DNA of 64,000 nt, taken from positions 746,391,056-746,455,055 of the forward strand of contig OY856413.1 in the NCBI GenBank assembly GCA_963693085.1. The letters are read 5' to 3'. The notes under the pieces were generated by a model. It was not told where the DNA came from, did not search any database, and saw only the letters and a list, made by a program, of their open reading frames with translations. A program made the translations under genes and the position numbers. Below are positions 1 to 13,080 of this stretch, one piece after another. Within the stretch, counting starts at the first letter, position 1; each line of letters starts with the position of its first letter. The DNA comes from Alisma plantago-aquatica (taxonomy: Eukaryota; Streptophyta; Magnoliopsida; Alismatales; Alismataceae).

Positions 1-433
1 GTCCCGAGGCTTGCTCGGCGACAATACCTCGCGACTTACGCGGTCTTCAACTCCGGTCTTGGACGGTGTCTGTCCAGCTCCTGGTCGCACCGGGACTCAC
101 GACTCCTCCTCTTACTGGGACTGTTGGGATTGACAGTTGTCCTCCTGAGCGGCAGAAACCTCCTACCTCTAAAGTAGTCCACACGGACCACCTGGAACTC
201 CACACTCCTTGTCCCATAAGGAAGTGGAAGGAGTCGCACCCTCTTGTTGACGTACTAGTCGCCAACACACTCTCCTACCTCCAGTTGCAACTACAGTTGT
301 CCTTCCCTTGTTGCACCTCCCTTTACGGGAAGCACTTGCTCGGGCTCTCTCTCGGTTACCAAAACCAGAGAGAACGACAACTTTGCAGAGCAATTGGTTG
401 CACTGAGTTGTACTTTGAGAAGCCCCCAATACC

Positions 434-447
434 CCTATATATATAGG
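434..447 (-). promoter_or_regulatory. TATA box of family A LTR copy 1
   Basis: The minus strand reads CCTATATATATAGG, followed downstream by a leader-like stretch. The aligned position in copy 3 (63791-63805) also carries a TATA-like sequence, which supports it being the LTR promoter and fixes the transcription direction. Confidence 0.55.
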
Positions 448-545
448 AGGGTCATGGGATAGGGTTCTCCATCCCGGGCAATGCGGGACTAAAAGCAGGA
501 GTAGAAGGGTTTGAGATTTACCACAAAAGCAACCAACTCGCAACC

Positions 546-955
546 TGAACCGATCGGTTCACAAGTGAACCGGTCGGTTGGGGACCTGAACCGGTCGGTT
601 GGAACACCAATCGATCGGTTGGGACCCATGAGCCGATCAGTTCACTTCTGAACCGGTCGGTTCGTGGTCCTGATCAGTTCCCGATTGACTTTCCTTCTTT
701 TGTTTCTAATTGGTATCGAATACCAATCCTTGTTCCAATAAAATTGGGCAAGTGAAACGCAAGGAAAATTCTCACCGACTTGACTTTCCCAACTTGCTCG
801 GTTGCACCAGTTGAACCGATCGTTTCAACACTTGAACCGATCGTTTCAACACTTGAACCGATCATTTCACTCTGACCATGAGCCGATCGACTCAACACTT
901 GAGCCGATCGGTTCACCAAGCTGAGCCGATCGGTTCATCACATGAGCCGATCGGT
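546..955. repeat. Palindromic ~21-bp motif array in family A LTR
   Basis: Two blocks (546-680 and 812-955) contain about a dozen variants of the self-complementary core AACCGATCGGTT (also AACCGGTCGGTT, AGCCGATCGGTT), spaced about 20-22 bp apart. About 130 bp of non-repetitive sequence separates the blocks. On the minus strand the array lies about 100 bp upstream of the TATA box, i.e. in the expected U3 region of the LTR. Confidence 0.85.
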
Positions 956-2149
956 TGGGAGTCCAGATTGTGCAGAATCAGTCAATTGCGATTTCAATCA
1001 ATCCAATACTCCAATCAATGCGTCCAACACCTTGAACCATATGATATTGAGCTATCGACTGATTGAGTGTTTAATTGAACTATTAAACTCCTTTAGTAAT
1101 CAATCTAAACATTGTTTGTGGACAAAACTCCTCTTCCAGGTTAAATCCTATGTGTGTGACCCTGTAGGTCCATTACACGTTGGCAGTGAAAACCCATAAC
1201 ACTTATGACTTCACAAGCAAAGAGAGGTGCCTAGTCACACATCAGTGCTACCCAAGTGAAAGTAGAAAGTTGGAGAACAAATTTCAATCCTACAATCTGT
1301 GAATGGTTTTATAGTTAATGTATAATTCCTTTGTCACTGATATCCCGAATGAACTCGAGGCATGGAACAGTCATCCTATCAACGTTCATTCACTTTCTTG
1401 ATCTCAGAGTAGATTGAACGAGATATGTATGACATCAATATCACATACTGATTCACACATGTGTACGCACGCCTATCTCAATCCTACTCATCAAGTGGCC
1501 ATGGATATCAAACTCCCTAAGGAGGGACAAATCCCATATCTATCACTCACCCCTCAAAAGCCCCATGTGTCAAAGCCACCCAATCATCACCTTTATAACA
1601 ACCCATGTTTCAGGACTGCGTTTGATGATGTCAAAGTGTGCCCAACGACATGTGTTGAGTGCAGTGATTTTAGGTCTAAGAATCACACTCACCACCATCA
1701 CTGTGAGTACTGACTGTGACTACCATGTCATGGTTCCATGTGTCAAACTCACGGTGGGTCTTTTTGGTACACTTGTTCTCTAACAAGTACCTATGTGTTT
1801 CGTTTGATATCTCTATATCATGACTAATGAGATTTTGTCATCAACCAACACCACAATCTAGTCTTGTGTGTCATTGCTATCTATCTGCCTTCCACAATGA
1901 CATCCGACTAGGGACATAACAAGAATATACAAACTCTTAGCATCCGTATGATCTCATCGTTTAGGTCCTCAACCTGAAAGCATACGTCATTGAGTACTGT
2001 CATTCTCTAGACATTCAATTTGTTCTATCACTATCTCATATGACTAAACCAGAAAGAATTGGAAGCTTGCCTTTGTTGTTTATCAAATCAATCTTAATGT
2101 ATCCCACCAATCATCCCATGATTGGCTCTCAGGGCATACATACCAACAA

Positions 2150-3930
2150 TAATATTGTTTATTCCCATTAGTATAGTAGTTACATATTATATTCTAATCA
2201 TTTCCCATGTTTATTTCATAGATGATTCATGAATTCATATGCTACATACCCTTATGTAATACCATAATATAGACCACATGTATATATATATAATGTACAT
2301 GTTTGTATTATGAAAACATCTTCTAGGAATTGGTTTCCCTAGCTTTATGGGTTTCAAAATTAATAGTGTAGTTAGAAATAGGGTTTTAGCTCATTAACTT
2401 CAATTTCTTCATATTTATCTCTTAACATAATTATTTGTATCTAGTTCTCCCTTTAAGGGGGGAATCTCCATTATATGAGTTATTTAGAGGATGCTGAACT
2501 TGAAGTTGACTAGAGTTTAAACCATGGATTATATTATTTGTGCATTCTCCTTGTTCTTCTTTACATCCTAACTGTGGATTGTTTATTAGACCATTAAGTC
2601 ATACATACACCCATGTGTGTTAGATGAAACCATGTGAATCTAGGTCTTAGTATGCCTATATGACCATGAGTTTAGTATTGATTTGTCCCTTACATTTGAT
2701 CTTAGGGTTGTGTGTACATTACCATGTATAGCATTAAGGTTTAAGTCTGTGTATAGATTACAGTTTGATAAACTTGACTACTGTCGATGGTCTAATTGGT
2801 TAAATAGTGAATTTGATGGATAAAAATATTTCCTGTTTGGTTAACTGAATTAACCATATAGTAAAAATTTAATAATTAAAAAATAGTGTACACATATGTA
2901 CCTACATACTTGTACTTGTATTTGAAAAAACCTCTACATTTACATACTTATCACGTTTTCATGAAATGTGCCCTCGAAATCTATATGCAATACTACTATA
3001 GTATAACAATTGTTCAAAGTTGTATGAGTATTTTCATATAATATTATTACAATAGTGTGATTTGGTTAACCAAATTAACCGACCAAATTAATCGTTAACC
3101 GATTACCATAACTGAATGGACCAACACTAATATGGTTAGGTTAATGGTTAAAATCTCACAACACAAATTAACCATTTAACCGAACCGAATTAACCATAAC
3201 TAACCGAGTTAATTAATCGAAAGCACACCCCTACATCCTAGAGGTACTCTGACCCTCCTCTTACTCCTTCAACAAGTTAGAATAGTATGAACAATCAAAG
3301 GACCATAGACAGTAATCAAGTTTATCAAACTGTAATATGTACACATACTTACACCTTAACCCTATATGTGGTAATGTACACACAATCCTAATATCAAATG
3401 AAAGGGACAAATCAATACTAAAATCATGGTCATGTAGGAATAAAGAGATCTAGATACACATGGGTTTCATCTAACGCACATGTATGTATGTATGACCTAG
3501 ATGAATTTATAAACAAATCCACCATTAGGAATTAAAGAAGATTAAGGAGTATGATTATTATAATCCATGGTTTACACTATAGTCAGCTTCAAATTGACCA
3601 TCCTTTTAATGACTCATATAATGGATATTCCCACCCATAAAGGGAGAAATGGGTATGAATAATTATTCTAAGAGATAAACACACAAAAATGATTTTACAA
3701 ACTAAAACCCTATTTCAAACTAAGATATTAATTTTTCAACCCATAAAGGTAGGGAAACCAATTCCAAGAACATGTTTTCATAATACAAACATGTACATTA
3801 TATATATACAAGCTATATATATTAGTGTATTACATAATGGGTATGTAGTATATGATTACATGAATCATGTATAAAATAAACTTGGGTAATTACTATAATA
3901 TAATATGTAACTACTATACTAATTGTGATA
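2150..3930. repeat. Long inverted repeat (foldback structure)
   Basis: The arm at about 2160-2800 is the reverse complement of about 3285-3925, with many shared blocks of 15-30 bases (for example around the ATGTACATG stretch near 2290 and near 3795, and around the start-of-hairpin blocks near 2760 and 3325). Arm identity is high but imperfect, roughly 80-90 percent by eye. About 480 bases separate the arms. The outer ends share an ATTAGTATAGTAGTTACATA block. No transposase ORF is present. It abuts the CCAACA end of the family A LTR at 2148. Confidence 0.8.
3055..3236 (-). mobile_element. Possible hAT-type MITE end in the loop of the inverted repeat
   Basis: On the minus strand the segment opens with TAGGGGTGTGCTTTCG and is rich in TTAACCGAA/GGTTAA repeats. 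That resembles the TAGGGGTG ends and body of plant hAT-like MITEs. A second cluster of GGTTAACTGAATTAACC lies near 2838, but the opposite terminus and an 8-bp target duplication are not clear, so this is a resemblance call only. Confidence 0.35.
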
Positions 3931-5347
3931 AACTTAAATAATATAAAGAAGACATATTATGAAAATTGAAGGTGAATTATTAAATCTTATACTCACTAAG
4001 GGGAAAAATGGTAATCTCACCTAATAAGAACTTAGGAAGTGATTTTCAAGCCAAAAAACATCAAATAACCCTAGTACACTCTCTCTTGCTAGATTCGTGA
4101 TATATTGGCATCCTTGAATTCTTGTGGGAACCTTGATTGGAATTTCTCAATCATAACAGGTAGTAAATTCTCAATTCTATTATCAAACTATTTATTTCCC
4201 TCTTGAGTTTCATATGCATAATTTTGCAAGAGTGGTCAACCAATTTTGTTATTATCCTTTCCCTCTTGTTGAAGGTCACCAAGACTAAATCGAATGTTAA
4301 ACATTGTTGAATAATTTAAATATTGTAAGATTTTGATATTGGCACAAAAATTCAAAATATTGGCTAAAAGCTTTGGCTCACTAAATTCAGCGGGCTATAT
4401 CCTCCAACCTTGCATCGTGGATAATGGACAACTAGATGTACCCCAGTTTCAGTTACCTCATAGGATAAAGTGTTGTTCTCTCATAGAGGGGAGAACACCA
4501 AGAACCTACCCACTAGTATAGACAAAATATTAAATTGATTGTGCCAATAGATAATTTATTTCATTTTGAATAGTTTGATATGTTGATATTTGTTTTGAGA
4601 AATCTCTTTATTGATTTGTGTTACCACTTTGCATTGATGTACCCTTTGAAATTAATATGGTAATTAAATTATCCATTTATTATTACCATAGTCCACCAAG
4701 CAAGTTTACCTATATTTGATCTCATAAATCCTTACTTTTGTAAAAGAAAATAGCTCAATAATTGAATTTATTACCATCCACGTTGACCGATATTTTCAAT
4801 TTTGGGGTCCATGTGTTGTTTCTTACCCATTTGGGAATTTGTGGATAGAAGTATGGTCCCATGTTGAAGATTCCACTATTGAGATTGGAGACTGAATGGT
4901 GAAGGAGCATAAGTCTAGGTTTCCTTTGTTATCCTCTTTTCTTTAGTGCTTTTAGCATTGTAGTCCTTAGGGGACAAAACTCTTTATCTTATATATTTTT
5001 TGAGAGAATAATATTTTTGTTTTCAATTTTTGATGTTTAATTTACTTTGTTATCAAACATGGACACATAGTGTGAAACTATCTTGTCACAAGATCACTAT
5101 AATCTTTGATTAATGTTGGTTACCTCAATGATTTTAGGAGACTCTTCCCATTGTGCTTAGTCCTTGTACCTTTATGGGACGCTTCAGCTACCTCATCCTG
5201 GACTTTCCAAATGGTAAGCATGTTTCTTCCTTCACTAAATAGATTTTTTTGGTCGATTCTACAGTATCTATGGTATCTAATGTCTAGTTGATTCTTTACT
5301 TTCACTAATACATCTACTAATGTATTGTTTTTAACTTAACTCTATAC
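3931..5347. other. No gene seen
   Basis: AT-rich sequence with stops in all frames and no recognisable domain, repeat or terminal motif. It is probably old decayed repeat DNA that served as target for the gypsy element starting at 5353. Confidence 0.5.
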
Positions 5348-5352
5348 TTAAG

Positions 5353-7968
5353 TGACGCTACCCAAACCCACTAACTAGGGTATAGGTCCATCAAGGAGAA
5401 ATTAAAATTCACCAACCATTTATCAAATGATGTAGATTGTCTTAAATTTTTCTTTTCTTAATCACAAAGAAACTTGTGGAAACATAGATTTATCTAAACT
5501 AACAAAATCTGATTATACAAACATCAAAAAGTACATCATAGTTTGAATTTTATAAGCAACAAGGAGTTATCCCATAATTTAAATCAAGTACCACATATTA
5601 CAAACTTCTCTCATCTCACTCTCTCTTCTTCCTAAGATGTAAAGGAAGGATAAGAAACTGACTAACTATCCCAACTTTTTCGTTATAAAACCACTATTTT
5701 TATTCTTTATAAAAGATAACTTATACCTCTACTGGGAGAGCCAATCCTTAACCTGAAAAATGTTTTAGTAGGTTAATAAACTACTGGCTCGATGTGTATA
5801 CAATCAACATATAACCATGATAGAACAGGAAGAAGATTATTACTATTTAGGATACAAGTAGTTATACAAGTTAATTGGAAACTATCAAATTATCCAAACA
5901 TAGCATGAGTAAGATAACAACTGATCAAACTAATTCACTGAATATTCAATTGTTCATTTATTATATATTATGGACCCACATGAGGTGTACCACAATATGG
6001 GAAAGCATCACAATAAGATAACAACACATTGTATAAGACTTTAAAGCATATATGCATTCCTAAGATTTTAATCTACATAGCATGTCTACAACGGGCATCT
6101 CCACTATGGGTTTTGGTGGCTAATGGGAGCAGCCAATAGATATTTGGACTACTCATCTAAACCTGGGTACTCATGTAGAGAGTCAAAGTAGTTTCGCTTA
6201 TCCTACATCAGTGATCCTGCCAAAGATGATTACTAATCAAATTATGCATCAGTTGTCCTATAGAATATTACCACTAACCAGCAACACGGGTACCACTGAC
6301 ATCCTTTATTGGTGTTGGGTACCACACTATATTCAAGATTCCACCCTCACTAACCTAGAACCCCACACCCTAATCCAATGTATTCCATAATAACTCAACT
6401 TGGACTAATCTTCCAGTTGGTAGCATATTTCCTCCTCACATCGCAGGTCTCCTGTGAAGGACTCTACAGTGTCCATAGTATTTAATGTCTAACGATTATT
6501 AAATTTCTTCTGACAAAATAATCATCTTTTAATCATAACCCCACTTTCCACAATTAAGCATTTAGCAATAAACTCAAAAATCATCTGACTAGATAGCAAC
6601 TATCATAATTCTCATATATCATAATTCGATGATTTAGATCTAGAATAGGGTAAACCCGACTTCTTTGGTGCCATTAAATTTATCGTTTTATCAATTGCCA
6701 TGCATATCAACTTGCATAAAATCTTTTGATATTGCATTACATCACCAAGTCCAATTAATAAAGCATTATAATACAAAAATTATTGCATAAATTTATTGAA
6801 TTCATCATAGCTGTCATGGAGTAAGATTCAATACTAGAAAACCATTACTTTGAATGTGTATGCCTTAAATTAGGGTTAGATGATGATTTTCCACTCACAT
6901 ATCACATCCATGTCCATTGGTTGCAGTCTTTTCACCAAGTATGAATTCTAGATCACACAAGTTTGATTAAGCTTCAATCCTTAATATCTCATCTAAAATT
7001 GATCGCCATCAAGAATAGAGACTTTAAGAAGTTAGTTGGAGGTAGAAGACTATGGGGATAGGGGGGACATGACCCACGATGAGCTGAATGAAAGACCTCT
7101 ACCAAAAAAGAGAGAAAGATAGAATAGATCTCATGTTTGAAACTACTTAGTACATCAAATCTACAGTTAGATATTCAGTCTTCTTCTCTTCTTTGCAGTC
7201 TTCCTAAAGATCACCCTAGAAATTACCTCTCTATTGATGTATTAAGTAGTTTAGTGATCTAGTTGTATGGAAAATTAAAATAGAAATCCAACTAGACAAT
7301 TTTGTCAGACTCAAATATGTATAGCAAAGGTTATGTCCATTTCATTGATTGGTTGTTCAGGGTGGCTAAGCAGCTCATTTTCATCGATCTACCTAGCCAT
7401 CGACCCCAGTTGGTTGACCTGTGTGGCATCAAGGGTGTGGCAGTCGAGCTCTACTTGTCTATCCACATGGTATCATCCCCTCTCATCAATCCAAGTGGTG
7501 TTGGCCACATTTTTCGTTCTGCGTGGCCATTGGGACTCACCATTCAGTCTGTGTGACCCCTTCGTAGGGATGATGAAAAAGCAGACTAGTGCCATCTTTG
7601 CACTTTTTTACTATAAGAGCGATAACTTTCTCATCTTAACTCTGATTTGGATCATTCTTTTTGTGTTGGATTCTTAATTTAATTAATACAATCGTGTAAT
7701 ATTAATTAAATTATAATTTTTATATAGATTATTTCTTCAAATATCATTAAGTCTCTTCCCAACATACATGTGTGAGCTATCTCTATATCAACCAAAGCTC
7801 AGATCGCATGGTATGCTCATGTCATGATTTTTTATTATGTAAACAAAGGTTTAAGATGACTAGGGCTAAGATAAAACACAAGGTAATCATACTACTGATA
7901 ATAGCATGACAACATCAAGGTTACCTTTATCCTAGAATTACTAGTAAAGAAAGAAGTGGGTTGTAACA
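5353..7968 (-). repeat. 3' LTR of gypsy element A
   Basis: Direct repeat of 13081-15693. Matching landmarks include the CCACTAACTAGGG block at the left edge and the CATGTGTGAGCTATC block near 7767. On the minus strand it starts TGTTACAA and ends ...GCGTCA. Confidence 0.92.
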
Positions 7969-7969
7969 A

Positions 7970-7978
7970 TCTCCCTCT
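7970..7978 (-). other. Polypurine tract of gypsy element A
   Basis: Minus strand AGAGGGAGA lies one base from the TGTTACAA start of the 3' LTR, the standard position for the plus-strand primer. Confidence 0.8.
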
Positions 7979-7999
7979 TATATTAAAGTTTCTTCTTGA

Positions 8000-10900
8000 A
8001 ATTCCTAAAAGAGGAAAGAATACTCATTCCACATCTCTGACTCTACTTCCCAAGTAGCTTTGTCTACACCATGATTCTCCTAAAGGACCTTCACTAGGGT
8101 CGTCTCCCTCTTCCTAATATTCTAAATTCTATGATCTAAACTTTGGATGGGTCCTTCAACATAGTATATATCCTCTCGACATTGTATATATGATTATTTC
8201 AGTACATGGATGGCACTTCCTCAACATAGATACATGAAATACACCATGTAGATTGGCTAGCTTAATCTTGTATGCCACTAGGCTAATTCTATGAATGATT
8301 GGATAGGGACTCATGAATCTAAGAGTTAGTTTGCCTACTTCCTAGACCTCAGTAGACTTTTCTATTATGAGACCTTCAAGTAAACCTCATCCCCAACCTC
8401 AACTCAAGCGGTCTAAACCTTTTCTATACATATCTTTATATCTGTCATGTGCAGCTTTCAACTATTATAAAATCACTGATATCTTTTCTATTTTACCTAA
8501 AATCTGCATTTCCCACTTCATACCTACAAATAAGTGATCTACACTTTATCCCATAGAGAGATTCATAAGGATCTATGCCTAAACTGGATAGGTAAATATT
8601 ATTATAGGCAAACTCCATAAGACTAAGATGATCATCCCAATTGCTAGTGAAATGCAAAACACATGCTCTCAGCATTTCCTCTAGGGTTTGAATGGTTTGT
8701 TTTGATTTTCCATCTGTCTGAGGGTGAAATGTTGTGCTAAACTGACATCTTACAAAGAATAATGCAACTAATTCCAAAATCTAGATGTGAATTTGGGATC
8801 TCTATCTGATATTATAAAAATTGGTACTCCATGTAGTCTAACTATCTCATCTATATAAGCTTTGGCTAACTTTGGCATATCCCATGTTGGCTTAAATGGT
8901 AGAAAGTGAGAAGAGTTATTTATTCTATCTACTATTACCCATACATAGTCAAATCCATGTAGTGTCCTAGGTATTCCAACCAAAATATCCATAGTAATAT
9001 GCATCCACTTCCATTCAGGAATAGGAAGTGACTACAGAGTACATGTTTGTTTTTTATGTTCAGTCTTGAATTGTTGTCACACACCACACTTATCCACATA
9101 CTCAACCATACCTTTCTTCATACCTAAACACCAATATAATTCTTTAAGGTTTCTATACATCAATGTGTCTTCAGAATGCATTGAATACATTGATGAGTGT
9201 GCTTCCTCAAAAAATCTTCTACCTTAATTCTAGATCAATTGGCACAAAAAATATGTCTTGCTAATACAACATTCCTTTATCAGAGTAACTGAAATTCTAT
9301 TCTCTTACATTCTATGATATCATGCATGATCTGTTGCAATTCACTATCACTATGTTGAAGCTCCTTGATCTGATCATAGAATATAGGTGTAACCTGTATT
9401 TGCGCAATCAGCCCATATGGTTCAAACACTCCCAAATATATATTCATCTCTCTCATCTTAAATAGTAAGCCTCTTTTTAAAAATATCATAGAAAACATTT
9501 TGGTGGATGATATTGACTACCTACTCTGAGCACATGCTATAATGTTGGCCTTCCCAGGCTGATAATCAATGGTAGCATCATAATCCTTTATAAGATCTAA
9601 CCACTTGTGTTGTCTCAGGTTTAGATCCTTTTGTGTGAAAATGTACTTTAGACTCTTATGGTCAGTAAATACCTGGCATGACTCACCATAAATATAATGA
9701 GGACATGTCTTTAAGGCTTGGACTATTATTGCAAGCACAAGATCATGTATTGGATAATTTTCTTCATTCTTCTTGAGTTGTCTAGAATCATATGCCACCA
9801 CCTTCCCTTCCTTCATTAGAACACACCCTAAACCTCTCTTGGATGCATCATAGAACACCAAATATCCTTTATTTTCCTCTAGTAAAATCAATAGTGGTTT
9901 TGTGGTTAACTTCTTCTTTAGTGTTTGAAAACTTTTTTTCACAAGTTTTAGACCAAATGAAAGGCACATCCTTCCTTTTTAAATGTGTAAGAGGTGTTTC
10001 TAATACATTGAAGTCCTTATGAACCTCCTATAATATCTAGCTAATCCTAGAAAACTTTTGATCTTTGTAAGAGTATTGGGCTTCTCCCACTGAAGAATGG
10101 ATTCCACCTTCTTAGGGTCTACACTAACTCCTCCTAATATGATATGTCCAAGAAAGGAAACTTCCAACAACAGAATTCACCACTTGTTGAACTTAGCATG
10201 AATTTGATGTTGCCTCAACAAATGTAGGGTTATCTTCAGATGTTACTCATGTTGTTCTACATCTATATAATACATAAGAATGTCGTCTATGAATAGTATT
10301 ATAAATTGATCTAGGTAGGGTTTGAAAATTCTATTCACCATATCCATAATAGTTTTTGGGCGTGCTTCAATCCAAAAGACATGACTACAAACTCATAGTG
10401 CATAGATCTTATTCCAAATGCTGCCTTAGGTACATTTGATGCCTTTATCCTTAATAAATTATAACTCGACATGAGATCTATCTTTGAAAAGACTATTGGT
10501 TCATGTAACTGATCAAACTGGTCATCAATCTTAGGTATAGGATATCTATTCGTAATGTTATCTTATTCAATTGATGATAGTCAATACACAACTGCATAGT
10601 TCCATACTTCTTCTTCACAAATAGAATTGGGGCTCCTAACAGTGATGTACTAGGTTGAATAAAACCCTTATCCAGTAACTCCTATAACTGAGCTTTCAAT
10701 TCCTTTAACTATATAGGTGTCATTATATAGACAAGTTATGCTATTGGGAGACTACCAGGTAAAATCTATATCTCAAAGTCAACATCTCATGTGGTAAACC
10801 TGGTAACTCATCAGGTTAGATAATTAGGAACTCACATACGACTGTAACATCTTCAATATTGGTTGTCCTTATCTCTGGCCTAGCATTTACCTCATTTTCT

Positions 10901-11050
10901 AGAAAGGCCTCACATGCCTTTGTTGTCATCTTATCAGCTATAATATCTGATAATATAAATGTGGGTAGGACTTTTCTATATCCAATAAAGACACATGAAA
11001 AGTCACCTTGTTGAAAGACAACTTCTTTCTTCCAACATCTAATTGGACAT
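8000..11050 (-). pseudogene. Gypsy pol remnant (RT, RNase H, integrase, chromodomain tail)
   Basis: The pieces run in gypsy order on the minus strand. An RT N-terminal region lies around 10600-10850, and the RT catalytic FIDDIL lies near 10270-10285. RNase H is at 9517-9969, with FYDASKRGLGCVLM and the FTDHKSLKYIF and LRQHKWLDLIKDYD blocks. The integrase zinc finger is near 9020-9200 (HSSMYSMH...CGV). The integrase core is at 8493-9004 ([31 protein letters not shown]). A tail near 8020-8300 includes HVSMLRKCHP and EGP..LDHR, as in Tekay-type chromodomain ends. In-frame stops and frame changes separate all pieces, so no polyprotein can be made. Catalytic RT aspartates are still readable, suggesting decay after insertion. 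Confidence 0.88.
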
Positions 11051-11399
11051 GATATGTCTCAAGGCATTCTATACCCAACTAATTTTAAAAGAATTAATAT
11101 CTAAGGAAATGAGATTAACTACTATAACACTAAAACTCAACAGACATCCAAGACAAACTTATATCAAATTTTTGGATTCACCTAATAGTACTCTTCACAG
11201 CAATTCACAAGATAAGTCTTGAGTCAAAAAATTCAATCCACTAGGTATAGATTATTGAATATAAGAATGTGTGGTGTGGGGATATATCAAATTGTAACTG
11301 AAATGTTGTTAAAGAGAAGCATCTCACCAGTCAGAAGTCTAGGTGAGATTACACCTTCAGATGGTGTCATTAAGTAGCTCTCCCTCTACTATGTTGTCC

Positions 11400-12960
11400 T
11401 CATTGTCCACCACTAGTACTAGGTGCTCCCCCTCTAGAGCATGAAGATACTAAAGAACTTTCCCTTCTAACTGGAGCTTGTCTCTGCGTATTCTAAAACT
11501 ATAATTGTGAACCTTACTCTGGAATAATTTGAAGCTTTGGGTAGTCCCTTTTTATATATTCTAGTTGTCTATAATCATAACATGTTTGAGTATTGGCTCC
11601 CCAACACTAATCAAAATGTATCCTACTACAGTTGTTACATGTAGTTGTATCATGTCTCTACGGACATATCATTGATGATGATAACCATGAAGGCCTTGAT
11701 GAAGGTGCCAACCTAGGTGGTGTACTCCATCTGTTGGAACTAGACCTCCCTATACTACGAGAAGAATTAGATCCTTGGTTTCTAAAACAACCAAGACCAC
11801 ATCCAACCTATAAAAAAGAAACCATCACCTCCTTTGTATCCACCACTACTCTATCATCATCTACTAAAATATCTAGTTGGGTAGTCCCTTTTCATATGCC
11901 CCATATGTCCACAATTATAACATGTTTGAGTATTGGCTCCCCAACACTAACCAAAATGTATCCTTCCACATTTGTCTCATGTAGTTGTAACATGTCTCTG
12001 CGGACCTAACCATGAAGTCCTTGATGAAGCTACCAACCTAAGTGGTGTATTCTATCGGCTAGAACTAGACCTCCCTACACTGTGAGAAGAACTAGATTCT
12101 TGTCTTCCAAAAAAACGAAGACCACATACAATCCTCAAAAAGAAACCACCACCTCCTTTGTATCCACCACTACTCTATCCTTTTCTACTGAAATCTCTAG
12201 ATCTTCTTCTACCTTGAGATTGTTTATCAACATTGATGGACTCTTCAATACATTTTTGCAACCTTCAAAAACTCTTCAAGGTTTTCTCTATCTCTTCTCC
12301 CAATAGAAGATTTGGTATGTCTAACCTCATATCTTAAACCTCTTTGATATCTTCTACACTTCTCTATGTCCTCTAGTACAATTTGAGAACAAAAGTTAGC
12401 CAATCTTGTGAAATATGCCTCGTATTCACTAATTGACATGTTGACTTGTCTAATATTCTCCAATTGTTTGATCTTGTTGCTTAAGAAGGTGGGAGGAAAA
12501 CACTTAAGGTGAAACTCATACACAAAGTCCCTCCATGTCATCACTATATTACTTCTCTTATATTCCACTCCAGACCACTACAACTCAAAATTTCCTTTGA
12601 GTAAAAAGACATCATGATTGATCTTCATATCCTCAAGTAACTCAATTAGGCAAAAAATCTTTTACAACTATGGAGCTATACATCTACCACAACCAGGTCT
12701 ATTATTCTAGAACATTCATTTCCAACAATCTTCTTCACCAACTCATAGGATCTCATCAGGTCCTTACTGAAAGATGAAGACCACATGTCCATCTTATATT
12801 TTTCTTTTGTATCCAAAAAAATACAATACATCCTTGTTTCATCATCCCTATCTTCTCCACCTTTAGCCATTTATCGAGGATTAGGACCATAGTGGCCCTC
12901 ATCTTGTTCCTCACCAAGTCTAGGTCCTCTTCCTACCATTTGCATATTCATAATAGAAAC
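11400..12960 (-). pseudogene. Gypsy gag remnant with duplicated zinc-knuckle region
   Basis: Gag begins with an ATG near 12957 and is interrupted by a stop before 12870. The capsid-type Retrotrans_gag segment is at 12245-12568 (MTWRDFVYEFHLKCFP, FLSNKIKQLENIRQ, MSISEYEAYFTRLANFC, EKCRRYQRGLR). Downstream, a CYNCGHMGHM zinc knuckle is encoded at about 11884-11922, and a second, degraded copy is at about 11541-11585. Gag would form the virus-like particle and bind element RNA. Frameshifts and stops make it non-functional. Confidence 0.85.
11541..12200 (-). repeat. Tandem duplication inside gag (about 320-340 bp unit)
   Basis: The block starting GTAGTCCCTTTT at 11541 recurs at 11881. CATGTTTGAGTATTGGCTCC, CTAGACCTCCCTA and the poly-threonine-like GTATCCACCACTACTCTATC blocks repeat in the same order at offsets of about 320-340. 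Each unit contains a zinc-knuckle region; only the 11884-11922 copy keeps the first two cysteines. Confidence 0.85.
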
Positions 12961-13062
12961 ATATCTATTAGAAATTGTAGTTCAAAGAGGAAAGCATCCT
13001 AATCATATTGGTCTCTTATTTCCTCTGTTACAAACTTAAGATCTGACCTAGGCTTGACCTAT

Positions 13063-13074
13063 GCTCTAATACCA
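13063..13074 (-). other. Primer-binding site, tRNA-iMet type, gypsy element A
   Basis: Minus strand TGGTATTAGAGC lies a few bases downstream of the 5' LTR end. It differs at one base from the common iMet site TGGTATCAGAGC. Confidence 0.88.
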
Positions 13075-13080
13075 AAAGAT

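Larger units (their letters stand above)
1..2148 (-). mobile_element. LTR of family A, copy 1 (cut by window start)
   Basis: Read on the minus strand this begins TGTTGGTATGTATGCCC at 2148 and continues to the window edge. About 1.1 kb of it (roughly 1060-2148) matches 22683-23750 in inverted orientation, and its other end (about 100-545) matches 63480-63900 in the same orientation. The three copies define one LTR family with TGTTGG...CCAACA ends. A TATA box lies on the minus strand near 440, so transcription would run towards coordinate 1. No coding sequence is visible. Superfamily is not certain. The small ORFs across it have no recognisable domains. Confidence 0.7.

Noticed and set aside
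66..543. ORFs of 124-126 residues on both strands at the window start
   Set aside because: They overlap antisense inside a repeated LTR whose other copy (63480-63900) does not preserve the frames.
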